Shown: positions 46,485-57,725 of the stretch, in pieces | Position numbering within the stretch: position 1 is the stretch's first letter | Layout of the letters: each line of letters starts with the position of its first letter | Source of the DNA: Plenodomus lindquistii | Lineage: Eukaryota; Ascomycota; Dothideomycetes; Pleosporales; Leptosphaeriaceae | DNA: 64,000 bases | Assembly (NCBI GenBank): GCA_025504975.1 | Contig: JANUWI010000016.1 | Coordinates: 620,001-684,000 of the forward strand | Direction: 5' to 3' | The notes under the pieces: model-generated | Told to the model about the DNA's origin: nothing | Databases searched by the model: none | What the model saw: only the letters and a program-made list of their open reading frames with translations | Made by a program: the position numbers and the translations under genes

Positions 46485-47487
46485 GGATTCCAGCGCTGTG
46501 CAACTTTTGGAGACGAGGTTGAGGACAGGACAGGACATGAGTATCATCAGCATAGTCAGAGGCGTTTCATGTGGCATATTTTAGGCGTCGAACAAAGACT
46601 AAAGGGGGGCCTACATGATGAAGCGACCATTTGGCCATGCAAGAGAAAGCATCCACGTTCAAGACGCGTCTCGCGACGCGTTCCCCCAGCCGATCGTGCC
46701 AAACAAAGTGTGACGACTACAGTGGGGCACTTCTCAGCCATCACGCGCGATCACATCAGCTTGACAAAGAGATCATCTTATCAGATCCGAGGCCGGCAAC
46801 AAGCAAGGTGCGAGACGAAGTCCATGCGAGGCTTGAAACGGCCAAGGGTGGTGGAACTTGCAAGGACTGATTCAGCCGCCAATTGCGAAATGCAAGGAGC
46901 TTTACTGAGAGTGGTTGGGCTGGCGCAATTGGCATTTACCACGGACTTTTTGGGCATGGGCTTTTGCAGGCCCATGCGATGTTGTGGTGGGGAGGCAGGC
47001 CGAATCATAGCGCGTTGAGACGCGTTTTGCGCAGACGGTTTCGTGTGCAAGCTGTGGCTGGGTGAACGCGATGAACGACACCACGAGGAATTGTTCACGA
47101 TGCAGAAGAGCTGAGATGGTAAAAGTAGTATCATTGTGATGCGCGCAATCGATCATGTATCCTATCGCGGAGCTGACAGTGGTTTTTGGATTGTGAGGGC
47201 AGAAAAAGTGCAGTGGTCGGTGGTGGTGATGGTGCTCGTGCATGAGGTCATAGCGTCTTTTCGTTGACGAAAGGCGCGTTCGAGGGGCGGCAGGTACCTC
47301 GCCAAGTCACGTGGTAGCGGGATATCGTACTTTTAAGAGAGCGCGTCTGCCTTTGTTCTCTACTCACACCACAGCATCTTCAACTTCACTCACGCGCCAC
47401 GACTTCGTATTTTGGCATTATACACTCGTCCTTGTACACATAAGACAGCGCGTCAATCAGCTTCTTACCCACACACACACTTCCACA
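46485..47487. promoter_or_regulatory. Upstream region of RNR2
   Basis: One kilobase between RPC53 and RNR2. It holds ACGCGT boxes at 46664-46669, 46676-46681 and 47020-47025, plus CGCG-rich variants nearer the gene. A 149-codon plus-strand frame at 46569-47018 has no recognisable features. Confidence 0.5.
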
Positions 47488-48867
47488 ATGTCTGCTCTCC
47501 AGTCAACGCCTTCCAAGCAGGTATGTCGCGAGTACCACTTTACGCGTCGCCATGTGTACTAACGCGTGTGCAGGCGGCGGCAGCAATTGATACTCTCAAG
47601 ATGACCGAGTCACCGGCAAAGAAGCTCAACTTCTCGTCGGCAGACAAGGAAAACGTTTACAGGCCCATTGTCGGTATCCCAGACTTCGAGGAGGAAGTGA
47701 CCGAGACCAAAGCGACCGTCGCACCAACGATTCGACCAGAGGAGGCACACGAGCCCCTCCTACAAGAGAACCCTGGACGCTTCGTCCTGTTCCCCATCAA
47801 ATACCATGATGTGCGTTCCCCAGATGGTGCCTAGACGCGTTTGACGCGTACTGACACGCGCCAACCCGCTTTGACAAGAAGTTCGACTGACATTACCCCA
47901 CCAGGTCTGGCAAATGTACAAGAAGGCCGAAGCTTCCTTCTGGACTGCAGAGGAGATCGATCTCTCCAAGGACCTCCACGACTGGAACAAGCGATTGAAC
48001 GACGACGAGCGCTTCTTCATCTCCCACGTCCTCGCCTTCTTTGCTGCCTCCGATGGCATCGTCAACGAGAACTTGGTCGAGCGCTTCTCCAGCGAGGTGC
48101 AAATACCCGAGGCGCGATGCTTCTACGGTTTCCAAATCATGATGGAGAACGTCCACTCTGAGACGTACTCTCTCCTCATTGACACATACATCAGCGAGCC
48201 GAGGCAGCGCAAGTACCTGTTCAATGCCATTGACAACATCCCCTGCATCCGCAAGAAGGCTGATTGGGCCCTGCGCTGGATCTCGGACAAGAACTCCACA
48301 TTCGCCAACCGCCTCGTCGCGTTCGCCGCCGTGGAGGGTATCTTCTTCAGCGGCTCCTTTGCATCCATCTTCTGGCTCAAGAAGCGTGGTCTCATGCCCG
48401 GTCTCACCTTTTCCAACGAGCTCATCTCCCGCGACGAAGGCATGCACACAGACTTCGCCTGCCTCCTTTTCTCTCTGCTCAACACCCGCCCTTCCAAGGA
48501 ATCTGTCCTTGCCATCATCACCGAGGCTGTTGAAATCGAGAAAGAGTTTCTCAGCGACGCTCTGCCATGTGCACTCCTCGGCATGAATGCTACTCTCATG
48601 TGCCAGTACATTGAATTCGTCGCTGATCGTCTACTGTTGTCACTGGGTAACACCAAGCACTATAACGCGACCAACCCCTTTGACTTCATGGAGAACATCT
48701 CGCTAGCGGGCAAGACGAATTTCTTTGAAAAGCGCGTCGGCGACTACCAGAAGGCAGGTGTCATGGCGAGTACCAAGAAGCACGAGGAGAATGCTGATGG
48801 ATCGCTTGTTTCGGCGCCTGAGCCTATGGGTCAGAGCGGTGACTTCTGCTTCGAAGAGGACTTCTAG
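47488..48867 (+). CDS. RNR2: Ribonucleotide reductase small subunit (R2)
   Basis: Three exons: 47488-47520 (11 codons), 47574-47810 and 47905-48867. Introns are 53 and 94 nt, and the product is 410 residues. The class Ia R2 fold is complete. Diiron ligands and the radical tyrosine sit in MENVHSETYSLLIDTY, the second metal set in DEGMHTDFACLL, and AVEGIFFSGSFASIFW is intact. The C-terminus ends FCFEEDF, the tail peptide that docks on the large subunit. The enzyme makes deoxynucleotides for DNA replication. Regulation is suggested by ACGCGT boxes (MBF targets in yeasts): two in intron 1 and two in intron 2, with three more upstream. Putting them inside introns is unusual. Confidence 0.96.
47542..47567. 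promoter_or_regulatory. Two ACGCGT (MCB) boxes in RNR2 intron 1
   Basis: Exact ACGCGT hexamers lie at 47542-47547 and 47562-47567 within a 53-nt intron. The second overlaps the region just after the branch-point TACTAAC. ACGCGT is the MBF (Mbp1/Swi6-type) site of G1/S genes in yeasts. The sites are seen; function is inferred. Confidence 0.65.
47835..47849. promoter_or_regulatory. Two ACGCGT (MCB) boxes in RNR2 intron 2
   Basis: Exact ACGCGT hexamers lie at 47835-47840 and 47844-47849, with a near-match ACGCGC at 47856. Intron 2 is the longest of the introns in the well-defined gene models here (94 nt). Confidence 0.65.
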
Positions 48868-50449
48868 ATCATCGCCGTTGATGGCATTGAACTCTTGCTT
48901 TTCTTCGCGATGCCACTACTTTGACCATTCTCCTCTCATCAACACTCGGCACATCACTTGTTGTCTGAGCTGTCTTCTTCACTATTCACACTTGTCATCT
49001 AACAATCATCTACTCGCTGTATACCTGGTTCGGAAACCTTTTGAATTTTGGCGGTTGGGTGACTGGGTTACCCTCGTATTTGGCTTTTGGCGTTTTGGGG
49101 CTTCATGCATTTGCGTACGGCTTGGGTTGGGCCTCTTTGATGAGTGCACATGGTTGGATACGAGATGGGACGAGCATGGATGAGGCTAAGGCCAACCTTT
49201 AGGATAGTTATGAATACAGCTCTTTTAAACAATAACTTTCCCTCCTATATCTGATCTCGATGATGCGCTTACAACTGTGTGCTTACCGGGTGAAGTATGC
49301 TGCGATGTCTTCAGTCCACCTCTGTAAATACACTTCCGCTCACTCGCATTCATGTCGTTTCTACTGTTTCCACGTTCACAATATTTTACTCTTTTCCTTG
49401 TGTATATTCCAACCCCAGCGGACCATCAACAACTGGGCCGCCCTACTCAACAAAAGTAGCCCCCATCGTATAGCCCCCAATACACACTCAATCTCATGTC
49501 AATCTCATACCTATTTATCATATGCTTCTTCTTCACACAAAACTCAACTCACCATCCCGACATGAGGCGGAGAGAAACCTGCACTGCACTTTGTAGTATT
49601 GTACGCATCAGTCTCGACTCTCAAGAAGTGCCATGCTAAAACACACACATGAAAACATGACACACATTCTGCAACGCCCCCCTTCGCTTCCTCCCCCCCG
49701 CGTACCGCCGGTTCCTGAAGCGCAGCTCGGGCGCTTACGACGGTAGCTGAGGGTTCCGAGAAAGCTTGAGGTGGATTGTGATGCTTGTGGCTGGTCTAGA
49801 TTCTGAGGAAGGCAGGCAGGGGAAGAGAGGGATGGCGATGGCGATGGGGATGGGGATGCTGGTATTTCACTGTCGCGCGAAAAAATTTGGATGGCGAGTG
49901 TGTGGTTAGATTGGCGATGGTGTGGTGTGTATAGATGTTATGTACATGGCCAAAGTGCAATGCAATGCAGTGCAGTGTAGTGCCAAAATCAAAGACGTAG
50001 AAAACTACCTAAGCAGAAGTAATGTACAGCCAAGGTAGTTGTTTTACAATCTTCAATGCCTTTGTTTTGGGGCGAGGAAGGAACAAGAGCAAAGAAAACC
50101 GAATGCGTGCTTACATAGCTTGATATACATTGCCCATCTCCGCCGGCTATTTTTCTGATTTTGATCTGATTTGATTTCCTTTGCCATGGTCCTGAGGTTG
50201 CTATGTAGAGGTAATGAATCAACATGCCATCCATGATTTGTTTGACCAAGACTAAAAAAGATGCTACCTATGCTGATACTAACGAACCGAACCAAAAGTA
50301 CAGAAAATATAGAGTAGACCATGCAAAGAAAACAAATCATGTGCATTGCATGCAAAGACACGTTCAAGATTAACTTAACACTTTCGCTTACATACGTTTA
50401 AACCCAAACATGACCGAAATTATACAAAACGCGCGCTCGTATTTTCACA
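48868..50449. other. Intergenic, convergent 3' ends
   Basis: These 1.58 kb lie between RNR2 and a minus-strand gene. It contains a short GGCGAT/GGGGAT tandem at about 49831-49858 and A+T-rich 3' UTR-like tracts (50000-50440). No gene was recognised. Confidence 0.4.
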
Positions 50450-52088
50450 TCACAACGCAGCGTTCTTTCTGCCCATGTCCAACACTTCACTCGGTACCTC
50501 GCTCCTCACACTGAACCTGACTTCTGTGCCTGGATGTGCCCTGAAAATCGGTGCCGTGGTTTGAGTATCATGTCGAGCATGTTTGATATTCTTGCCTGCT
50601 AGACCACCGCCTCCCGCAGCACTCCGGTTGCTGGCACTGCGACTCAGGCTCAGGTTCTTGGGTACGGGTGGCATTTCGGGAACGGTATCGATGTCTCGAT
50701 CGTGATCGCCGCCGCCAGAGGAAGTCGAAGATTGCGTCATGCGGAATTGCTGTTTGAGGCGCTGTTCCTCGACGCGAGTAGACTGTTGGTTCACCCACGA
50801 GTCTACGGTGCGGAAACGAGGGACAGAAGAGCGTTGCGTCATGAAGCTATCGCGACCGATGGGGGCAGCTGCTGTATCACGTGAAAGCTCATGAGGGGTT
50901 TGAGGCGCGTTGGAGTTGGTCCAGCTGAAGCGGCTGGGCATGGCACCGCCGAGACCGGGTCGTTGCGACGCGGAGGGTCGGTTGGAGAGGAATTGGCGGA
51001 ACGTGGGTGGCGGTGGGAGAGCGCGTTGGGTGGGAGAGTCGTCTGGGTAGCGGAGCTCGTCGACGTCGCCGTCTAGAGAGCGGGTGTTGCGTGTGGAGGC
51101 GCTTTGCCGGAGACCCTGAACAGGGAGAACGGGGGAGGAGGGCGTTGCGCTGTCGTTGCGGCGGTGGGAGTTGGATTCGGATGTTGTGTCGTCGTAAAAG
51201 CTCTTGTTGACGGATCCGGTCCTAATGAGCCCTCCTTGTCCGAAGCTGTCGCTGCGTCCCAAGGCTTGCAAGGGTCGCTGTGATCGTGACGATGATGACC
51301 GGGTGAGGGAGGCTGCTCGTTGAGGAGGGTAAATGGAAACTCTTTGTCCGCGTTCATAATCAATGTCGTAGTACTGCTTTTGGTCCATTCCATATCTTGA
51401 TGGGGGTAGTGGCGGGCCACGTCGAACGTGACTCTTGCCTCGTTGAAGTACATCTGCGAAAGATAGTCCGCGCTTGCGCATAGTGTAAAGACCCAAAACG
51501 ATCATGACAATGATTATTGTCGCACCTGGTCATATCAGTCACAGGCCTCACAAATGAATCTTGTTCGCATACCAATAGATCCAGCGGCAATGAGCAAATG
51601 CTCAGTGGTTTGTGACATCTTGCCGCCACGGCCGTCTCCACCGTGCCGCGGTGGTGGTGGCAACGCCACGATGATTGTTTCTCCGGGATCGTTGTCCGCA
51701 AAGGCGCCGGTGGTCTGTGGTTGCGCACCTAGGGTCATGGTGATTCGGAACTGGGACTATCAGTAATGTTTGCATCTGTCAGACAGTAATTCCTTACCTC
51801 TGGCATCCCTGTTGGCAACATTGTTTGCGTTGTCGATGTGAGAGTTGACGTGCTCGATGTCGAATTGGATGAGGGGTAGTCATCTTCGTCGTCGCTGTCG
51901 CTATCGACATCGGTTGGTAGAGGAGGAGCCTGCCTTTTGGTGTACGATCTTCCCAGGATGCGGTCTACTGTTGCTGTGGGGTCCTCTACATCCAAATTGT
52001 GGGCCTGAACCTCTTGCTCATTTTCCTCTCTATCCACCACAATGTAGTCGAGCTTTTCCCCCACCAATGGTCGCCATGATGCGGGCAT
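50450..52088 (-). CDS. Single-pass membrane protein with long Ser/Pro-rich cytoplasmic tail
   Basis: Three exons: 51798-52088, 51573-51750 and 50450-51525. Both introns are 47 nt, and the 514-residue frame is continuous. The N-terminal ~155 residues are acidic and Ser/Thr-rich (a run of SSNSTSSTSTLTSTTQT near residue 80) and could be O-glycosylated if outside the cell. One hydrophobic segment, ATIIIVMIVLGLYT (near residue 158-172), is followed at once by MRKRG, a stop-transfer pattern that puts the tail in the cytosol. The tail is rich in Ser, Arg and Pro with many RRxS-like sites. No signal peptide is visible at the chosen ATG (52088); the open frame continues upstream to 52337, so the start is uncertain. 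The layout resembles fungal wall-sensor or Skg6-type proteins, but I see no family motif. Confidence 0.72.
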
Positions 52089-53566
52089 AGTTTTCGAAGA
52101 TTTGGGCGTGGGATGGGGTATTGCCCCGGTCAGTCTTCCTGCCGATCGATTGTTCCAAACAACATCTGCAAAGTCGTCCAGCGATGATGCCCTTCGCGAT
52201 GGAATAGTCCAGTACAGTCCCAAGCCTGCAGGACCGTAATGTTGAGAAGCGAAGTTTGAAGTGAAAGGAAAGTAGCAAATATTAGCAACAACAGCCGGCC
52301 TGCGGAACGAAAGGCAAAAAGGAGGGCAAGTCAGCAAAGAAGGAGCGAAAGGCTAGGCGAACGACCGGGACCAAGAAGGTTCATGCGACTGAGGGAGGGG
52401 TCACATTTGAGAAGACGCATGAAGAAAGCTAACAGTGAGTCGTTGCTAGTACCATGTCGGTTTGAAGGACAAGGCGAGAGACTGGCGGGCCGCTACGCTG
52501 AAGGGGGGCATGTTTAGCAACAATAACGTTGCTCAAGTTGCTACACACGGCGAAATTGGAGGTGGGTTGATGCTCGTAAATTGACTGTTTGGGGTAAGGG
52601 GAGGGATAGTGTGGGGCCAATGTCGAAGTAAGCTCTGAGAAGTCGTCTTGGAACTGTCTCAGGGGGGCAAGGCAGCGTTTCATCGCCCGCTACCGCGACA
52701 CTGCTGGCGCCACACGGGGTATCGTGAGACCACCATGTCGTGTGGCCGGGGAGCCTTTTGGTTGATGTAGATACCCCGCATCGCATCATTGAGCGGACGA
52801 GGCGTGGGAATGTCGAGAGGGCCAAAGACGGCCATGGAGAGGTAGACAGTCGGACGATCCGAACTGGTGACGAGCAAAGCCACACACGAACAGGCTGCGC
52901 CTCATCATGGCGCTGCTCATGTGATGGGCTGGCCCGGCCGAGGAACTGCCCTGCCCTGCCCTGCCCTGCCCTGCCCTGACGCCGCGCAAGACGCGTTTCG
53001 CAGAAGGAGATGTGAAGACGGAACATTGTGTTTCCTGAACGACCTAGAGTAAGGTGTGCTGCAGCCTTGTACCCTGCACAGCCGGGCCGCCAAGTGTGTA
53101 TGTATCGGAAACGCGCGCGCAAACAAAGGCGCACCAAACGTCAGCTCTCGCCATGTTCCATCGGTTTCGCGGAAATGCAGACTACTGTGTATGTACGCAG
53201 CGGACACGGCCGACGCTTGTCGCAACGTGGACTGGGCGAAGGCTGAGTCCAGCGCCATGGCCTTGCTCCGCCTCTTACGCAAGATGCATCTTCTACTTAC
53301 TCGGCTCAACAGGCGAAAGCAATCGTCATTACGTGTAGTAGTCAGCAATTCAACAGTATAAGTCTGACGTGTGGTCGTGGCCGTGGCCATATTCCTGCCC
53401 TCTCCACCATTATTCCCGTCTTGCCTTCATCTTACGTCAACCAACACTCGCACTCTCCGGCAACTAGTTACCCCTCCCTCGACCCCTCACCCGTGTAGAG
53501 TAATCGCAACCCAACAACATCCTACCCATCTGCCTCTGAACTAGTCACTCCACATACAACATCAAA
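52089..53566. other. Intergenic, divergent 5' regions
   Basis: These 1.48 kb separate a minus-strand and a plus-strand gene. It contains six CTGCC repeats at 52946-52975 and, close to the next gene, CT-rich promoter-like sequence. Several 70-200 codon frames overlap on both strands and look like chance frames in G+C-rich DNA. Confidence 0.4.
52946..52975. repeat. (CTGCC)6 tandem repeat
   Basis: Six perfect 5-nt copies, flanked by a partial seventh, in intergenic DNA. Confidence 0.9.
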
Positions 53567-54247
53567 ATGTCCGGACCCTACGACCAGTATAACCAGGGCT
53601 ACCAACAATACCCTCCCCAGCAGGGACAGGGCTACTACCAGCAACAAGGCTACGAGCAGGGCGGTTATCCTCAGCAAAGCTATCCTCCTCAGCAGCAGCA
53701 GCAGCAGCAGCAGCAGTATGGCCAGCCACAACAGGCCCATGGCAACGCACAGCAATACTACGGCCAACCACAAGGCCAGTACGGCGCACCTGCTCATGGT
53801 GGATTCCAGCACGGCCAGCAAGTAACGCCATACGACCAACAACACCAAGCGTAAGTCTCTGATAATCTGTTCGATGATACCTGACGTGACTGACCCCGAT
53901 ACAGCGGATATGGTCAGCAAGGACAGTACCCTGGTGCTCAGCCTCACAATCAGTTCCCTCAACAAGGCGCCTACAACCAAGATCAGTATCCTCAAGGCCA
54001 AAATGCCTACGGCCAACCTGGACAACAGCATGGCCAACCGCAATACGGCTCAACAGACCCCAACGCACAAGCCGAAGGTGACCGCGGTCTCATGGGCGCT
54101 CTCGGTGGCGGCGCAGCCGGCTACTTCGGAGGCAACAAGTTGGGGGGCCACGGCATTCTCGGAGCCTTAGCAGGCGCAGTCATGGGTTCCAAGCTCGAGG
54201 ACAAGCACAAGAAGCCCAAGCACAACAATCACGGCGGACGATGGTAG
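53567..54247 (+). CDS. Q/G/Y/P-rich protein with C-terminal glycine zipper
   Basis: Two exons, 53567-53850 and 53905-54247, with a 54-nt intron (GTAAGT...TACAG), encode 208 residues. The first 150 residues are low-complexity, built of Gln, Gly, Tyr and Pro (a run of nine Gln from a CAG tract, and repeats such as YGQPQ and GYGQQGQ). That is prion-like in composition. A short C-terminal part, RGLMGALGGGAAGYFGGNKL, then GILGALAGAVMGSKLED, has the GxxxG spacing of glycine-zipper (2TM) domains and could insert in or associate with membranes. It ends in a His/Lys-rich tail. Many ascomycetes have such proteins; the function is unknown to me. Confidence 0.8.
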
Positions 54248-55462
54248 AATCGTAAATGATTCTCATGCATTACGGATTTCTGTTCTTTCTCTCTTTTGGG
54301 CGGACCCTTTGCTCTTGGCGTTACAAACATCTTCCTTATAGGTGCATCATGATCCATGGCTTATGGAATATAGCATTACTACGTAAATTGAATGATGACG
54401 TGGTCATAATTCATACATTTCACACAATTCACGACTCTTGGCAACCAATCATTGCGTAATCACGTCGCGAAACTCCTTTACGATCCTGCAAATCTAATCT
54501 ACAAATTCAAGCAAATTCACCCGATATGAAACGAAACTCGATTCCTTGCAAACATGCCATTGAAGACTTGTCGATCACCCCAGAATTCGCATCGCAACTC
54601 TGCCAATCCAACAACATTCAAGCAATTGCCGAAATTACCACAAACAGATGTTGAAACACGATGGGTTTCGCCACAAAAAGATCGCAACGCAACGCAACGC
54701 GCGCATGGAATCAATGTCGGAACCGGAATTGAGATCGAGGTCGGAATCATCTTTCCATTGCTTGCAATGCATGAGTTGTAAACTGATGTTGAACCTGGAA
54801 CGCGGTGACGAGGGGCTCGGTCATTCATGTGGTATGTACTTCTTGTCTGTGAATGTGCATAGCTGTTGCAAGAGAGCGAAGGCGCTGAGATTGTGATCTG
54901 CGGGATTGATCAAGGAAGACATGAAGTTGCTCGAAGACGTATGTATGTGTGACTCTAAATCATTCCCGAATTTTTCGATATTGTTTTGGGAGTGGAATGG
55001 TTGTTCTGATTGCATGTTTTTTCTACTTTGCGATGCTCAGACGCAAGATCTGGCTTGGCTTCGAATGAGGCTAAGACTGCACATTAGGTACCCTTACCGG
55101 TACTCGATTTGCCTTAGTCGCCACTTCTTCACTACGCTCCCATCCTCCCATAATCAATTCACACGGCAGAGCTGAACGGTTGATTCCATCTGTGACATAT
55201 CTTTAGGCGTCTAACGATATCATGTACCATTTCGCTTTCTCGTTCACATAGCAGCCTCCCAAACCACCGTATGCTGTCTGACGTGCAGATGCCAAGCAGG
55301 CTACCACCCGAGCGAAAACAAATCATACACGAAACAAACCAGCTGAGCTACTGTGAATGCCATAATCCCATGCTCCCGGTGGCTTCTGCTAGTAGTGCTG
55401 CTCTGGTTCCCATGTGGTACCGGAACTTTCTGCAACAGTGACGACTCAGGCCATCGAGCAAC
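54248..55462. other. Intergenic
   Basis: These 1.2 kb lie upstream of the HET gene. It includes an A+T-rich 3' UTR-like part and a short ACGCA tandem near 54685-54700. No coding sequence or RNA gene was recognised. Confidence 0.35.
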
Positions 55463-57451
55463 ATGGCTTCACTTTCCTGGGAGGCTTGGCTAGAAAGTCT
55501 GGATAATCACAATCGCACACCAGCTGAAATAGGGTTTATGAAGCTCATACGGCAAGAAGGCGGGATTGGGAAGGACGAAAAAATACGAGGCACCATGGTG
55601 ACATGCTCCGTGTCCACAAACGACAAGCCGATCCACTGCGTCTCTAAACAAGTGACCCTTGAACTAGGAGATGACTGTGACCTCTTCTACCACCAACCTG
55701 GTCCATATTTTCAGGACCCACGATTGACCCAAGGCACCACTTTCGCCCGGTCCTGGTACGCAGGATGTAAAGTTGACAATCTCGTGCGCACCGTTGGGCG
55801 CGCGCCAGATTATCCAGCGATACAAGCGTGGATGGAACACTGCTCCAGCCATCACGAGGGATGTCAGATGACAGTCTCCGAGAAGTTGAACGTCATACGT
55901 GTCATCGATGTTGTCCAAAGGGTACTTGTCTCATACCACGACTGCGACCACGCGAGATACGCTGCGCTGTCGTACGTCTGGGGAAACGCACCCCAACCAC
56001 GAATGGGCGAATCGGCCATCCTACCAAAAGTTCTACCTAGGACAATCGAGCACGCGCTACTCGTGGTGAAGAACATGGGTCTCCGATACCTCTGGGTCGA
56101 TTCACTGTGCATCAAGCAGGACTCTCCGGACGACAAGGCTGCACAGATTGGCATCATGGGTGATATTTACTCGGGTGCATTCGTGACATTGATAGCGCTG
56201 GATGGCGTTGACGCAAACAGCGGACTTGCAGGCGTGAGCAACGACACGCCGCGTACTCCACAAGCCTTCCTGGAAATAGGTTCACTAACGATCATGGCAA
56301 GGTGTCCTCGGTTCGACCACGCACTTCTGAACTCACCGTGGATGCGGCGCGGGTGGACATACCAGGAGGGCGTGTTATCACGACGATGTCTGTTCTTTTC
56401 CGCAAGTCAAGCGTACTACCGATGCAACTCCATGTACTGCAGCGAGGATCTGCACGATGCGCGCGATTTCGGTTTCTCACAGGAGGAAACGGATGAAGAT
56501 GTTCTTCCACATCTGCGTAATGTATTCGACGAACTCCTTGATCCATTTACAGACACGCACAAGGACTTCCGAAATCGAGAGGGCGGCATGGCTATATATA
56601 AACGTCTTCTCGATCAATACCTCTACAGGAAAGTCTCTTTTGAAGCAGATGTCGTGCTTGCTTTCTCGGCTCTACTCCAACGCTTGACGAGCACTGCATT
56701 TCCCGATGGCTTTATTTGGGGCCTTCCACGCTCCGATTTTCGCAATTCGTTGTTGTGGGCGGGCGGGCATAAACGGCGCACGACTCTCAATCAAGACCTG
56801 CCTTCGTGGTCCTGGGCAGGTTGGCAGTTCTGGAGAGAAGAGTTCCCCATTCGAGCGCGACCGGCCATCTCGATCGGATTGGGTACCTCTGGTAATTCGC
56901 GGCCGCCGTTGAGGATATGGCATGATGGCGAGGAGCTGGAAGGCGACGTTCAGGACGCAGTGATGGCCACGACACGGGGGAAAGATGTGGACGCTGACAC
57001 GCTGCAAGGTCTCTGGGCAGGTGTAGAAATGCCAGACACAACAGCATCCCTCACAACACCTCCCACAACGTCGGCACTGTCAGTCGAGGGCCTTGTACTT
57101 ACTGTGTCAAGTACATACTTTGCAACGGGCGTCACATCCTCCAAAGGCTCGGGTCTCGTCTTGTGTTTCGCAGACGACTTCAGCTGCCGATGTCAAACTT
57201 ACTCGTCCGGCACCGAGCCCAGTCTGAGGAAGTCAGGATATGATCGTCAGTTCCTCGTGGTGAATACTTGGGTCGATGATGATAAGTTGGCGTTGAGGCT
57301 GCTGTTGCTGGGCGGCGAGGATAAGGTCATGGCACGGGAGGGATATGTTGAGTTGAACTTGAAGGCACAGCCAGATATGAGTGAGCGTGTAGCATTGGAG
57401 GGGTTAAAGGCAAAGGCAAAATTGCGGATGGAGAGGTTCTGGCTTGTATAA
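55463..57451 (+). CDS. HET-domain protein (heterokaryon incompatibility type)
   Basis: A single exon of 662 residues. The HET domain runs from about residue 165 to 320 with its three signature blocks: YAALSYVWGNA, LRYLWVDSLCIKQDS with MGDIYSGAFVTLIAL, and WMRRGWTYQEGVLSRRCLFFS. HET domains occur in allorecognition proteins of filamentous ascomycetes and can trigger cell death when hyphae fuse. Most copies have no known partner. The N-terminal ~160 residues and the C-terminal ~340 residues (including LPSWSWAGWQFW) lack recognised repeats. There is no WD40, ankyrin or NACHT region, so it is the simple HET-only type common in Pezizomycotina. The frame is intact. Confidence 0.9.
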   Translation: MASLSWEAWLESLDNHNRTPAEIGFMKLIRQEGGIGKDEKIRGTMVTCSVSTNDKPIHCVSKQVTLELGDDCDLFYHQPGPYFQDPRLTQGTTFARSWYAGCKVDNLVRTVGRAPDYPAIQAWMEHCSSHHEGCQMTVSEKLNVIRVIDVVQRVLVSYHDCDHARYAALSYVWGNAPQPRMGESAILPKVLPRTIEHALLVVKNMGLRYLWVDSLCIKQDSPDDKAAQIGIMGDIYSGAFVTLIALDGVDANSGLAGVSNDTPRTPQAFLEIGSLTIMARCPRFDHALLNSPWMRRGWTYQEGVLSRRCLFFSASQAYYRCNSMYCSEDLHDARDFGFSQEETDEDVLPHLRNVFDELLDPFTDTHKDFRNREGGMAIYKRLLDQYLYRKVSFEADVVLAFSALLQRLTSTAFPDGFIWGLPRSDFRNSLLWAGGHKRRTTLNQDLPSWSWAGWQFWREEFPIRARPAISIGLGTSGNSRPPLRIWHDGEELEGDVQDAVMATTRGKDVDADTLQGLWAGVEMPDTTASLTTPPTTSALSVEGLVLTVSSTYFATGVTSSKGSGLVLCFADDFSCRCQTYSSGTEPSLRKSGYDRQFLVVNTWVDDDKLALRLLLLGGEDKVMAREGYVELNLKAQPDMSERVALEGLKAKAKLRMERFWLV

Positions 57452-57725
57452 CACCAGCGCGACAGATGTACGAATGAGCTCGCATTTATCGTGTCCCTAT
57501 TCCACGTTAACAGCATAACGTGCAAGCCTATACAGTAGCAGGGAGACAAGAAAGGTACTGAGGCTTAACATGATATGATCTTCACTACTTGTAGAGAATA
57601 CACGGATAACCCAGTACCCGTAGTAGACTTTTAGTGTAGTGTATTGACCACATTGCTTGTGAAAAAGTGACTCAATAAATACAAGCTCCTTCGTGCCTTC
57701 CCATACACCCCAGAACAGCGTCACC

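Noticed and set aside
46569..47018. A 149-codon plus-strand open frame upstream of RNR2
   Set aside because: No recognisable domain, biased composition and overlapping frames on both strands. The region is better explained as RNR2 upstream DNA with MCB boxes.
51751..51797. A shorter 41-nt intron with acceptor GATAG at 51757 in the membrane-protein gene
   Set aside because: The acceptor would follow the branch point almost at once. The CCCAG acceptor at 51751 keeps the same frame with normal spacing.
52946..52975. CRISPR-like or satellite repeat
   Set aside because: The unit is 5 nt with no spacers. It is a simple microsatellite in a eukaryotic genome.
52541..53137. A 198-codon minus-strand open frame
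   Set aside because: It runs through the CTGCC repeat and G+C-rich intergenic DNA, with Arg/Pro/Cys-rich low-quality sequence and no family features.
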